From the NCBI GenBank assembly GCA_017552965.1, contig JAFZNQ010000087.1, positions 1 through 33,084 on the forward strand: a DNA stretch of 33,084 nucleotides, in the 5' to 3' direction. Below the pieces are notes generated by a model. That model worked only from the letters and a program-made list of their open reading frames with translations. It searched no databases and was not told where the DNA came from. The position numbers and the translations under genes were made by a program. The stretch is from Abditibacteriota bacterium (GTDB lineage Bacteria; Armatimonadota; UBA5829). Shown here one piece after another: positions 1-7,471 of this stretch (positions are counted from its first letter, which is position 1; every line of letters begins with the position of its first letter).

Positions 1-1
1 C

Positions 2-292
2 GGCGCCGGCCACGAAAAATGGGTGAAGGAGCACTTTACCCCCAAAGCCCTGGAAGCGAGAAACGCTTATCTGAAGGGCGAAGGCAGCGAACGCACCCGG
101 CTGGGGCGGAAGCTGGACGCAAAGGCTGCGAGGCTGATGGGCGTGCCGGTGGAGCCCGAAAACCTGCTGGAGATAGACAGAGACACCGGAAAATACAAGA
201 TCATCAGGACCATAGAGACCGGCGACACTCCCGACACCTACAAGTTTGATACAGAGGTGCTGGAAGAGGGGACCCTGAAAAAGAAGGACTGA
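2..292 (+). CDS. 3' end of an unrecognised gene (5' end outside window)
   Basis: The frame is open from base 2 to a TGA at 290-292, giving the last 96 residues of a protein whose start lies upstream. The fragment is highly charged, rich in K, E, R and D. It has an N-terminal helical-looking part (HEKWVKEHFTPKALEARN), then a probable strand-rich part (ENLLEIDRDTGKYKIIRTIE), and ends in a lysine tail (TLKKKD). There is no membrane segment or cysteine motif. GTG at 23 is only an internal codon, because the frame continues upstream without a stop. I do not recognise the family and propose no function. A strong hairpin at 379-413 probably ends its transcript. Confidence 0.6.
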   Translation, partial: GAGHEKWVKEHFTPKALEARNAYLKGEGSERTRLGRKLDAKAARLMGVPVEPENLLEIDRDTGKYKIIRTIETGDTPDTYKFDTEVLEEGTLKKKD

Positions 293-378
293 GCGGGCCA
301 GAGCCCGGGCCGCGGACCAGCCGCACGGGGGAGGCAGTCAATAAGGCTTTTGTTCTGCCGCGAATGGCTTGATAAAAT

Positions 379-413
379 ATGCGCTTCGGCAGGCCTTGCC
401 TGCCGCAGCGCAT
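379..413. terminator. Bidirectional rho-independent-type terminator
   Basis: Bases 379-394 pair with 398-413 (ATGCGC..TCGGCAGGC against GCCTGCCG..GCGCAT) with one T-C mismatch and a 3-base loop. The stem is flanked by AAAA at 374-377 and TTTT at 413-416. The A/T flanks let it work both for the plus-strand gene ending at 292 and for the minus-strand LRR gene ending at 452. Confidence 0.8.
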
Positions 414-451
414 TTTCATCGCGCCGGACCCGCCGCCGGAGGATGGCCGTG

Positions 452-2362
452 TTATCCCAGCGGTCTGACCGGTATGCCGCGCTCCGCGGCGTATTCTATG
501 GCGGCGGGGGCGTCGGTGACGAAAGTCAGAGCCCCGCACTCCACAAAGGCGCCGTCTTCTATACAGGTCACGGAGCCGGGGATGACGGCCTCTTTCAGAG
601 CCTCGCAGCCCGAAAAGGCAAAGTCTTCTATGGTGGTCACTCCGTCGGGAATGGATATCCCGGTGAGGGAGCCGCACCCGCGAAAAGCCGAGCCTTCTAT
701 CGCGGTCAATCCCCGGGGCAGGGCTATCTTCCGGAGTGACCGGCAGCCCTCAAAGGCGGAGGCTTCTATGGATGTCACACTGTCGGGAACGGACGCCTCT
801 GCGAGGCTCTCGCAGCCCTCAAAGGCGAAGGCTTCTATGGCGGTCACGCCTTCGGGGATGACGATCTCCGTGAGGGACCTGCAGCCCGAAAAGGCGTCGA
901 AGCCTATGGTCCTCACAGTCGGCGGAATGGTCACTTTTTCCGGGCAGACGCCGCTGTAATACGCCAGCTCGTCATCTTCGATACACAGCGAAAACGGGAC
1001 GCCCGGGACGTCGGCAAAAGTGTGATGACCCATGGTTATTCCGTCGGGAATGCGTATGTCGGTGAGAGCGCTGCACCCGCGAAAGGCGCGGTTGTCTATT
1101 TCGGCTGCGCCGCCGCAGATGTCGATCCTTTTCAGAGACCTGCAGCCCGAAAAGGCGTCGGCTCCTATCAGTTCCACAGAGCCCGGTATGGTGATCCGGG
1201 CCAGAGATGCGCACTCCTCAAAGGCGCTCTCTCCTATGGACTTCACCCCGTCGCACAGGATGAGCTCCTCCAGGGTCTTGCAGCCGGCAAAGGCGCCGTC
1301 TCCAATTTTCGTCACGATCGATGACACCATGAGCTGCTCCGGACAGACGCCGTTGTAGGACATCAGCACGCCTTGTTCGATGCACAGGGAAAAAGGTATG
1401 CCCGGCGCGTCGGCAAAAGCGCCGGCGCCGATCTTTGTGTCGTCGGGCAGAGAGACGTCCTCCAGTGACTCGCAGCCGGCAAAAGCGCCGTCTCCTATTA
1501 CGGGCTCGCTGAATACGTCAAGGAAGAACTGTGACAGGGAGCTGCAGCCGGCAAAGGCGTTTTGTCCTATGCTCGTAACCGTGTCGAGGCAGAAGGTGCC
1601 TGCGAGGGAGCTGCAGCCGGCAAAGGCCCGGTCTCCTATTTTCGTCACTCCGTCCGGCATGGTGACCCAGGCCAGAGAGCTGCAGTCCTCAAAGGCGCTG
1701 TCGCTTATTTCGGTCACGCCCTCGGGTATGTCGATCTCTCTCAGGGACTCGCAGCGCTCAAAGGCTCCGATGCCGATTTTTTTCACGGCGCCCGGGAGGG
1801 AGACCGTGTCCAGAGAGACGCAGCCCTCAAAAGCGGCGCAGCCTATCGCGGTCACGCCTTCGGGGATGATAACAGACTCAAGTGACTCGCAACGCTTAAA
1901 GGCGCTGCTGCCGATCGTGGTCACGCCTTCGGGTATGACGATCTCTTTCAGGGAACAGCACCCGCAAAAGGCGCCGTCTCTGATCGCTGTCACGCCTTCG
2001 GGGATGATAACAGACTCAAGTGACTCGCACCACTTAAAGGCGCTGCTGCCTATCGTGGTCACGCCTTCTGGTATGACGATCTCTCTCAGGGAACTGCACC
2101 CGCAAAAGGCGCCGTCTCCTATTTCGGTCACGCTGTCGGGGATGATAACAGACTCAAGTGACTCGCACCACTTAAAGGCGCTGCTGCCTATCGTGGTCAC
2201 ACCTTCGGGTATGACGATCTCTCTCAGGGACTTATGCCCCTCAAAGGCGCCGTCGCCTATGACGGTGATGTCTGAGGGGATCGCGGGGCAGCAGGGATCT
2301 CCGGCGCAGCCGGATAAGACCTTGATGGTCCTGATGTCGTATTCGTTGTCACGGATGCTCAT
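452..2362 (-). CDS. BspA-type leucine-rich repeat (LRR_5) protein, 636 aa
   Basis: Nearly the whole protein is built from 23-residue repeats of the BspA/Treponema pallidum type, with a consensus like SLREIVIPEGVTTIGDGAF.GC and more than twenty units. Such solenoids mediate protein-protein or cell-surface binding in BspA-like proteins. The start ATG (2362-2360) has AAAGGAG 11 bases upstream. The repeats begin about 30 residues after the start, and the N terminus (MSIRDNEYDIRTIKVLSG) has no hydrophobic signal. There is also no C-terminal anchor or sorting domain, the protein ending soon after the last repeat (AAERGIPVRPLG). This is unusual, since the best-known relatives are secreted. Two units carry a variant insert (PFSLCIE....GVCPE). 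The first repeats form a higher-order 46-residue unit copied almost exactly. It is monocistronic, with promoter at 2416-2444 and terminator at 379-413. Confidence 0.9.
   Translation of the reverse strand: MSIRDNEYDIRTIKVLSGCAGDPCCPAIPSDITVIGDGAFEGHKSLREIVIPEGVTTIGSSAFKWCESLESVIIPDSVTEIGDGAFCGCSSLREIVIPEGVTTIGSSAFKWCESLESVIIPEGVTAIRDGAFCGCCSLKEIVIPEGVTTIGSSAFKRCESLESVIIPEGVTAIGCAAFEGCVSLDTVSLPGAVKKIGIGAFERCESLREIDIPEGVTEISDSAFEDCSSLAWVTMPDGVTKIGDRAFAGCSSLAGTFCLDTVTSIGQNAFAGCSSLSQFFLDVFSEPVIGDGAFAGCESLEDVSLPDDTKIGAGAFADAPGIPFSLCIEQGVLMSYNGVCPEQLMVSSIVTKIGDGAFAGCKTLEELILCDGVKSIGESAFEECASLARITIPGSVELIGADAFSGCRSLKRIDICGGAAEIDNRAFRGCSALTDIRIPDGITMGHHTFADVPGVPFSLCIEDDELAYYSGVCPEKVTIPPTVRTIGFDAFSGCRSLTEIVIPEGVTAIEAFAFEGCESLAEASVPDSVTSIEASAFEGCRSLRKIALPRGLTAIEGSAFRGCGSLTGISIPDGVTTIEDFAFSGCEALKEAVIPGSVTCIEDGAFVECGALTFVTDAPAAIEYAAERGIPVRPLG
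1837..2250 (-). repeat. Higher-order 138-bp tandem repeat inside the LRR gene (3 copies)
   Basis: The string cagactcaag recurs at 1873, 2011 and 2149, spaced exactly 138 bases apart, and the surrounding sequence is nearly identical in each period. One period encodes two 23-residue LRR units (about EIVIPEGVTTIGSSAFKWCE plus SLESVIIPEGVTAIGDGAF). Elsewhere in the gene the repeats match only at protein level. Outer limits are approximate. Confidence 0.85.
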
Positions 2363-2415
2363 GGCAGAATATTCTCCTTTATAAAATTGAGCCGTTGTCT
2401 GATTCGGCCACTACT

Positions 2416-2444
2416 ATTATATACCATATAAAAACAAATCGCAA
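2416..2444 (-). promoter_or_regulatory. Promoter of the LRR gene
   Basis: On the minus strand TTGCGA (2444-2439) lies 17 bases from TATAAT (2421-2416). The 5' leader runs about 45 bases to the ribosome binding site and ATG at 2362. A sigma70-type promoter with a moderate -35 box. Confidence 0.7.
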
Positions 2445-2553
2445 CACTGTTTCGGGGCTTGCGCGCAATAATTTTCGTTATTTTTTCTGGCCGGTCCCTT
2501 CTGCGGTCCCGTCCCCTTTGTCCCGTTGGTCCTGTCAGGTGCCGGGGCCGGCA

Positions 2554-2612
2554 TTTCTTTCGAAGGGGATCTCTTACCCTCCGTGTCCGGTGACACGGAC
2601 GGCGAGATGACG
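2554..2612 (+). repeat. Intergenic stem-loop repeat, copy A
   Basis: The left arm reads TTTCTTTCGAAGGGGATCTC and the right arm ends GGCGAGATGACG. They flank a variable core with a perfect 7-bp hairpin (CCGTGTC/GACACGG). The arm segment ATCTC (2569-2573) can pair with GAGAT (2604-2608). Copy B has the same layout. Confidence 0.8.
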
Positions 2613-2721
2613 AAGAGAGCTGGCGTTGTTCCCCGCTTGTACGGCCCCCCATCTCTGACCCCAAAAATCTGCGTTTTTTCGGAGACCCCGATATTTTGCC
2701 TGGATGACGCGGGGCTGCTTC

Positions 2722-2782
2722 TTTCTTCCGAAGGAGATATCTTACCGGCGACGGTGCAAGCGCCATCGCCGCCGATATGACG
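2722..2782 (+). repeat. Intergenic stem-loop repeat, copy B
   Basis: The left arm reads TTTCTTCCGAAGGAGATATC and the right arm ends CCGATATGACG, matching copy A at most positions outside the core. Where copy A pairs ATCTC with GAGAT, this copy pairs ATATC (2737-2741) with GATAT (2774-2778). That compensatory change supports a folded structure. The core (GGCGACGG...CATCGCC) is a different hairpin. Confidence 0.8.
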
Positions 2783-2812
2783 TTAAATGCAAGCACAATG
2801 ACGCACCGGCGC

Positions 2813-2844
2813 AAAAAGCAGGTCTGCCAAGCGGCAGACCTGCT
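2813..2844 (-). terminator. Rho-independent terminator of the left DUF6259-like gene
   Basis: A perfect 12-bp stem (2817-2828 with 2833-2844, AGCAGGTCTGCC/GGCAGACCTGCT) has a 4-base loop. On the minus strand it is followed by TTTTT (2817-2813). It lies about 50 bases past the stop codon at 2898. Confidence 0.92.
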
Positions 2845-2897
2845 TATACATTCGGCGCCATGTCCGTCGAGCGTCCGGCGCGCCGGGCATTACCCCG

Positions 2898-4973
2898 TCA
2901 GTTCTTCTTGAAATAATAGACCAGCATGTCGGCGGACTTCAGCTCGGGTGTGGTTACCTTGAACTCCCCGGGGGCGATGGTCTGGGTGTCGATGAGATGC
3001 AGTGTCTCGTCATAGACCTCCATGGTGTAGGAGGCGGCTTCTCCGATCCAGGGGACCAGGTCGTAGTAAAGCTCCAATACTCTGGCATCGTCCCTGTTGT
3101 TCATGACAGGCATCACCACCGAATCGTCGTATATGTAGGCTCCCATGCTCACCCAGCTGGAGGCCCGGGTCTGCAGGCAGTCGGAGATAAAGGTGCCTTC
3201 GGTGAAATAAGGCATCCATTTTTCCTTGATGGCCTTGCAGTGCTTCAGGGCTGCGCCCAGGTCGGGATGGTTTTTTATCCAGTCATTGCCGTTGAAGCCC
3301 GTGGCGTAGATGTCGCCGGTGGGGTGCTCCAGCTTGCGGGGCATGGCGTTCACCAGATTGTTCACTATAAAGGTGTTTTTGGCCTTTTTGGCGTCGCCGG
3401 AGTTGTTCACGTTGATGCGGGGATACTTGAACACGCTGTTGAAGGCGTCGTAGCCGTTGTGGCCGCCCCAGTCCCAGGTGTAGTCCAGCAGATCCACGTC
3501 CAGCTCCATGCTCCACAGCTCTTCTCCGGAGAAAGAGCTGTCGGGGTCCACGGACTTGCTGCGGTCGATGAGGCGCGCAGCCAGATCAAACAGCTGCTTT
3601 TCGGGATTGTCGTTCCAGAACTGGTCCCAGCTCACGTTGGCCAGACCCGCGTCTATATATTTGGACAGGTCCTCATACACGCTTTCCTTCCAGGCGGCGC
3701 TGGCGGGGCCTACGTAAAGGGCTTCGCCCCTGTGGCTGTAGGAGGGCTGGAACTGGGGGATGGTCTCCTGTCCCTGGGTCCAGTTGTCCGGATTGCCGGT
3801 GGCGTTCCACTTTTTGGCCGACTCGGGATTCTGCAGCAGCACGCTGACGAAGGGGGTGAAGTAGCAGCCGTATTTCTCGTAGCAGTCCTTCAGGGCAAAC
3901 ATCTCCTGCTCGGTGCCCACCTGCCTGTTGATCCTCAGGGGGGTCTCAAACCAGTTTTCGGTCCAGCTCCAGGCGTTGATCTCCGTCAGGCCGTATTCGG
4001 CGGACTCCTTGGCCAGGGCGCGCATATCCTTCATGCGCCACTGGGGACTCAGCTCGTCATAGCCCCAGGCGATGGCCATCCAGATGCTGCGGATGCCCAC
4101 TGCCTCGGCGATATGCTTTGACAGGGGATAGCGGCGGTGATGCTTTTTCTGCGCGTATTCGCGGAATACCTCTATGCCCTTTGCCCAGCCGCTGGCGTGG
4201 GGAGTGAATATCCACTCGGCGCTGTCAAAGCGGGCGCCGGGCTCTATGGTCCGGGTGTTCAGCATCAGCAGGCGGGCTTCCTTTTCGGAGTTGGCCAGGT
4301 GCACCCGCACGGGGATCTGCTCGTCCCAGCCCCACAGCTTGGGGAACATGGAGATGCCGCCGCCATAGCCGCCGTAGTCCAGCCACCGGAGAGGGGCGGT
4401 GCGGAACATGCCGCCAAAGCTCATCTGGGTCTGGCCGTTGGCACCGTCCATGCAGTATTGCTGGCACTTGCGGGCTTCGTCCATCTTCAGCTCTATGAAG
4501 GGCCGCAGATAGCCGGCCGTGTGCCTCAGTATGGTGTCAAAGTCGCCCTCAAAGGGCTGCAGGCCGGCAAAGTCGGGGAATATGACCTGCTCCACCGGCT
4601 TTTCGGACTTGTTTTCCACCCTGCATCTGGCGGAAATGCTCCTGCCGTCGGGCAGGGCTTCAAATATGACGGCGGCGCTGACGTCGCCCTCGGGGGCAAA
4701 TTTGGCGCGGCTGGCTCCCAGCCGGTCCCAGCTCACAACTACCTTGTCCGCTTCCACCGAGATCTGGGCCCCCTGGGAAAAACGGGAGGCCAGGCGCAGA
4801 GGCTCGAATTCGGGCACGGGCCAGGCCACGTCTATGATGGACGCGTTGGCCGGGTCCGCCTTCAGCATGGTCTTGCCGGCGTATTCCAGGGAGAGGATGC
4901 TCCCCGTGGCTTTGTCAAAGGTCATATCAAGACCGTTCAGGTTCGCAGTGACTGTGTCTGCTTGCAGTGACAT
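2898..4973 (-). CDS. DUF6259-like glycoside hydrolase-type protein, copy 1 (signal peptide frame broken)
   Basis: This 691-residue protein reads from MSLQADTVTANLNGL and is about nine-tenths identical by eye to its neighbour at 5317-7446. An N-terminal beta-sandwich part (about 1-270) precedes a probable TIM barrel with motifs such as IRSIWMAIAWGYDE, YFTPFVSVLLQNP and SWDQFWNDNP (D450). The C terminus is probably beta-rich. This layout resembles DUF6259 proteins, thought to be related to alpha-galactosidase-type glycosidases; substrate and catalytic residues are not known to me. ATG 4973 has AGGAG 8 bases upstream, so a product starting here would stay in the cytoplasm. The expected start is TTG at 5020 with a perfect AAGGAG, but that frame hits TAA at 4990-4988, one base short in a T run. 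The body is intact, so the gene is not simply dead. It may be a recent loss of export, a slippage switch or a sequencing error. Confidence 0.75.
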   Translation of the reverse strand: MSLQADTVTANLNGLDMTFDKATGSILSLEYAGKTMLKADPANASIIDVAWPVPEFEPLRLASRFSQGAQISVEADKVVVSWDRLGASRAKFAPEGDVSAAVIFEALPDGRSISARCRVENKSEKPVEQVIFPDFAGLQPFEGDFDTILRHTAGYLRPFIELKMDEARKCQQYCMDGANGQTQMSFGGMFRTAPLRWLDYGGYGGGISMFPKLWGWDEQIPVRVHLANSEKEARLLMLNTRTIEPGARFDSAEWIFTPHASGWAKGIEVFREYAQKKHHRRYPLSKHIAEAVGIRSIWMAIAWGYDELSPQWRMKDMRALAKESAEYGLTEINAWSWTENWFETPLRINRQVGTEQEMFALKDCYEKYGCYFTPFVSVLLQNPESAKKWNATGNPDNWTQGQETIPQFQPSYSHRGEALYVGPASAAWKESVYEDLSKYIDAGLANVSWDQFWNDNPEKQLFDLAARLIDRSKSVDPDSSFSGEELWSMELDVDLLDYTWDWGGHNGYDAFNSVFKYPRINVNNSGDAKKAKNTFIVNNLVNAMPRKLEHPTGDIYATGFNGNDWIKNHPDLGAALKHCKAIKEKWMPYFTEGTFISDCLQTRASSWVSMGAYIYDDSVVMPVMNNRDDARVLELYYDLVPWIGEAASYTMEVYDETLHLIDTQTIAPGEFKVTTPELKSADMLVYYFKKN

Positions 4974-5020
4974 GGAAAATACTCCTATTAAAAAATGATG
5001 ATCAAAAGGTTTGGCTTCAA
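4974..5020 (-). other. Frameshifted signal-peptide remnant of DUF6259-like copy 1
   Basis: On the minus strand AAGGAG (5032-5027) is followed at 6 bases by TTG (5020-5018). This frame reads MKPNLLIIIF and then stops at TAA. The homologous leader in copy 2 reads MKPSLLLCIIFIFIGAFS straight into MSLQA. Copy 1 has six Ts (4995-4990). A seventh would join the frames as MKPNLLIIIFLIGVFSMSLQA, a normal signal peptide. Confidence 0.75.
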
Positions 5021-5045
5021 GGCGCGCTCCTTGCTGTATGGATAT

Positions 5046-5075
5046 TGACTCTCGGGTGTCACTATCATTATACCA
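5046..5075 (-). promoter_or_regulatory. Extended -10 promoter and dyad of DUF6259-like copy 1
   Basis: Minus strand TGG-TATAAT (TGG 5075-5073, TATAAT 5072-5067) is an extended -10. No -35 hexamer lies at the right distance. Five bases downstream is an imperfect dyad, TGACAC-CCGA-GAGTCA (5061-5046). It falls around or just after the expected transcript start, at the same offset as in copy 2. It could be an operator or a leader hairpin. Confidence 0.65.
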
Positions 5076-5168
5076 AATCACAGCCGCCTTCGGCCCCGCC
5101 TGCGAAAGATTTGTCCTGTCATTGACAAAAAACTCCCGGTGGTTCCCTGTCAGCTGCGGTCAAAGGCC

Positions 5169-5225
5169 AGGGTCCTCACATTTGCCCTCTCCCGCAAGCG
5201 GGAGCAATGTATGGCCGGGATGACG
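5169..5225 (+). repeat. Intergenic stem-loop repeat, copy C (divergent)
   Basis: An AGGGTCCTCAC left arm and a GGCCGGGATGACG right arm flank a core hairpin (ACATTTGCCCTCTCCCGC against GCGGGAGCAATGT). It shares the ATGACG end and general layout with copies A and B but is clearly more diverged. Confidence 0.5.
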
Positions 5226-5260
5226 ATAGCGGGCCGCGCCTGCTCCGGCGGGCCGGGGTG

Positions 5261-5296
5261 AAAAGAGGGCTCCGCAAAGCGCGCTTTGCGGAGCCC
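5261..5296 (-). terminator. Rho-independent terminator of DUF6259-like copy 2
   Basis: A perfect 13-bp stem (GGGCTCCGCAAAG 5267-5279 with 5284-5296) has loop CGCG. On the minus strand it is followed by TCTTTT (5266-5261). It sits about 20 bases beyond the stop codon at 5317. Confidence 0.9.
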
Positions 5297-5316
5297 TGTG
5301 TGTCCCGGGGGACTCT

Positions 5317-7446
5317 TTAGTTCTTCCTGAAACAGTAGATCAGCATGTCGGCGGACTTCAGCTCGGGTGTGGTCACCTTGAATTCGCCGGGCTGTATGGT
5401 CTGTGTGTCGATGAGATGCAGGGTCTCGTCATAGACCTCCATGGTGTAGGAGTCGGCTTCGCCGATCCAGGGGACCAGGTCATAGTAAAGCTCCAGTATT
5501 CTGGGGTCTTCCCGGTTGTTCATGACGGGCATGACCACGGAGTCGTTGTAGATATAGGCGCCCATGCTCACCCAGCTGGAGGCCCGGGTCTGCAGGCAGT
5601 CGCTTATAAAGGTGCCTTCGGTGAAATAAGGCATCCACTTGTCCTTGATGGCCTTGCAGTGCTTCAGGGCTGCGCCCAGGTCGGGATGGTTTTTCATCCA
5701 GTCGTTGCCGTTGAGGCCGGTGGCGTAGATGTTGCCGGAGGGGTGCTCCAGCTTGCGGGGCATGGCGTTCACCAGGTTGTTCATGATAAAGGTGTTTTTG
5801 GCCTTTTTGGCGTCGCCGGAGTTGTTCACGTTGATGCGGGGATACTTGAACACGCTGTTGAAGGCGTCATAGCCGTTGTGGCCGCCCCAGTCCCAGGTGT
5901 AGTCCAGCAGCTCCACGTCAAACTCCATGGTCCACAGCTCTTCGCCGGAGAAGGAGCTGTCGGGGTCCACGGACTTGCTGCGGTCGATAATGCGCCGGGC
6001 CAGGTCAAACATCTGCTTGTCCGGGTTGTCATTCCAGAACTGGTCCCAGCTCACGTTGGCCAGGCCCGCGTCGATATATTTGGACAGGTCTTCGTACACG
6101 CTGTCCTTCCAGGCGGCGCTGGCGGGGCCTACGTAGAGGGCTTCGCCCGCGTGGCTGTAGGAGGGCTGGAACTGGGGGATAGTCTCCTGTCCCTGGGTCC
6201 AGTTGTCCGGGTTGCCGGTGGCGTTCCACTTTTTGGCCGACTCCGGGTTTTGCAGCAGCACGCTGACGAAGGGGGTGAAGTAGCAGCCGTATTTTTCGTA
6301 GCAGTCCTTCAGGGCAAACATATCCTTCTCGGTGCCCACCTGTCTGTTGATGCGTATGGGAGTTTCGAAGCAGGTCTCGGTCCAGCCCCAGGCGTTGATC
6401 TCGGTCAAGCCGTATTCGGCGGACTCTTTGGCCAGGGCGGGCATATCCTTTATCCGCCACTGGGCGTCCATTTCGTCAAAGCCCCAGCCGGTGGCCATCC
6501 AGATGCTGCGGAAGCCCACGGCCTCGGCGATATGCTTGGCCAGGGGATACTTGCGGTGGTGCTTCTTCTGCGCAAATTCTCTGAATACCTCGATGCCCTT
6601 CGCCCAGCCGCTGGTGTGGGGGGTGAGCACCCACTCGGCGCTGACGAAGCTTGCGCCGGGCTCTATGGTCTGTGTATTCAGCATCAAGAGGCGGGCTTCC
6701 TTTTCCGAGTCGGCCAGATGCACGCGGACGGGGATCTGGGCGTCCCAGCCCCACAGTTTGGGGAACATGGAGATGCCGCCGCCGTAGCCGCCGTAGTCCA
6801 GCCATCTCAGAGGGGCGGTGCGGAACATGCCGCCGAAGCTGAACTGGGTCTGGCTGTTGGCGCCGTCCATGCAGTACTGGGTGGACTTGCGCCCTTCGTC
6901 CATCTTCAGCTCGATAAAGGGCCGCAGATAGCCGGCGGTGTGCTTCAGTATGGTGTCAAAGTCGCCCTCAAAGGGCTGCAGTCCGGCAAAGTCGGGGAAT
7001 ATGACCTGCTCTACGGGCTTTTCGGACTTGTTGTCCACCTTGCACACGGCGGAGATGCTTCTGCCGTCGGGCAGGGCTTCAAAGATGACGGCGGCGCTGA
7101 CGTCGCCCTCGGGGGCAAATTTGGCGCGGCTGGCTCCCAGCCGGTCCCAGCTCACCACCACCTTGCCCTCGGTCACGGAGATCTGGGCTCCCTCGGAAAA
7201 ACGGGAGGCCAGCCTCAGAGGCTCAAACTCGGGTATGGGGTAAGCCACGTCTATGATGGACGCATTGGCGGGGTCTGCCTTCAGGATGGTCTTGCCCGCA
7301 TATTCCATGGCGAGAATGCTGCCGGTGGCCTTGTCAAAGGTCATCTCAAGACCGTTCAGGTTCGCAGTGACTGTGTCTGCTTGCAGTGACATTGAAAATG
7401 CTCCTATAAAAATAAAGATAATACACAACAAAAGGCTTGGTTTCAA
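5317..7446 (-). CDS. Secreted DUF6259-like glycoside hydrolase-type protein, copy 2
   Basis: This is the intact tandem paralogue of the gene at 2898-4973, 709 residues from the chosen TTG start (7446-7444). The first residues, MKPSLLLCIIFIFIGAFS followed by MSLQA, form a textbook signal peptide with probable cleavage after A23. TTG is chosen because GGAG lies 6 bases upstream and the copy-1 equivalent has a perfect AAGGAG there. ATG 7458 and ATG 7392 (with its own AGGAG) are alternatives. After the signal come a beta-sandwich, a probable TIM barrel (FRSIWMATGWGFDE, SWDQFWNDNP with D468) and a C-terminal beta domain, as in DUF6259 families related to alpha-galactosidases. It probably hydrolyses a carbohydrate outside the cytoplasm, but no substrate can be named. 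It is transcribed alone, divergently from the glycosidase at 7619. Confidence 0.8.
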   Translation of the reverse strand: MKPSLLLCIIFIFIGAFSMSLQADTVTANLNGLEMTFDKATGSILAMEYAGKTILKADPANASIIDVAYPIPEFEPLRLASRFSEGAQISVTEGKVVVSWDRLGASRAKFAPEGDVSAAVIFEALPDGRSISAVCKVDNKSEKPVEQVIFPDFAGLQPFEGDFDTILKHTAGYLRPFIELKMDEGRKSTQYCMDGANSQTQFSFGGMFRTAPLRWLDYGGYGGGISMFPKLWGWDAQIPVRVHLADSEKEARLLMLNTQTIEPGASFVSAEWVLTPHTSGWAKGIEVFREFAQKKHHRKYPLAKHIAEAVGFRSIWMATGWGFDEMDAQWRIKDMPALAKESAEYGLTEINAWGWTETCFETPIRINRQVGTEKDMFALKDCYEKYGCYFTPFVSVLLQNPESAKKWNATGNPDNWTQGQETIPQFQPSYSHAGEALYVGPASAAWKDSVYEDLSKYIDAGLANVSWDQFWNDNPDKQMFDLARRIIDRSKSVDPDSSFSGEELWTMEFDVELLDYTWDWGGHNGYDAFNSVFKYPRINVNNSGDAKKAKNTFIMNNLVNAMPRKLEHPSGNIYATGLNGNDWMKNHPDLGAALKHCKAIKDKWMPYFTEGTFISDCLQTRASSWVSMGAYIYNDSVVMPVMNNREDPRILELYYDLVPWIGEADSYTMEVYDETLHLIDTQTIQPGEFKVTTPELKSADMLIYCFRKN

Positions 7447-7471
7447 GTTTTGCTCCATGCTATAAGAATAT

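Larger units (their letters stand above)
2445..2812. other. Intergenic region holding repeat elements
   Basis: No coding sequence with a credible start or ribosome binding site is visible between the LRR promoter and the terminator at 2813. The stretch contains two full stem-loop repeat copies (2554-2612 and 2722-2782). A possible half copy ends in GGATGACG at 2702-2709. The rest is pyrimidine-rich filler. Confidence 0.6.

Noticed and set aside
1837-2250. Regular repeats as a possible CRISPR array
   Set aside because: The 138-base periodicity is coding (two 23-residue LRR units), with no short direct repeat separated by unique spacers.
1380-2384. Plus-strand open frame opposite the LRR gene
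   Set aside because: It is repetitive only because the LRR gene is repetitive. It lacks a ribosome binding site, and the minus-strand frame gives the clear BspA consensus.
5416-7389. Plus-strand 657-codon open frame opposite DUF6259-like copy 2
   Set aside because: It mirrors the third-position G/C bias of the real minus-strand gene, and a matching antisense frame lies over copy 1. The protein is low-complexity (G, V, A, H rich) with no ribosome binding site.
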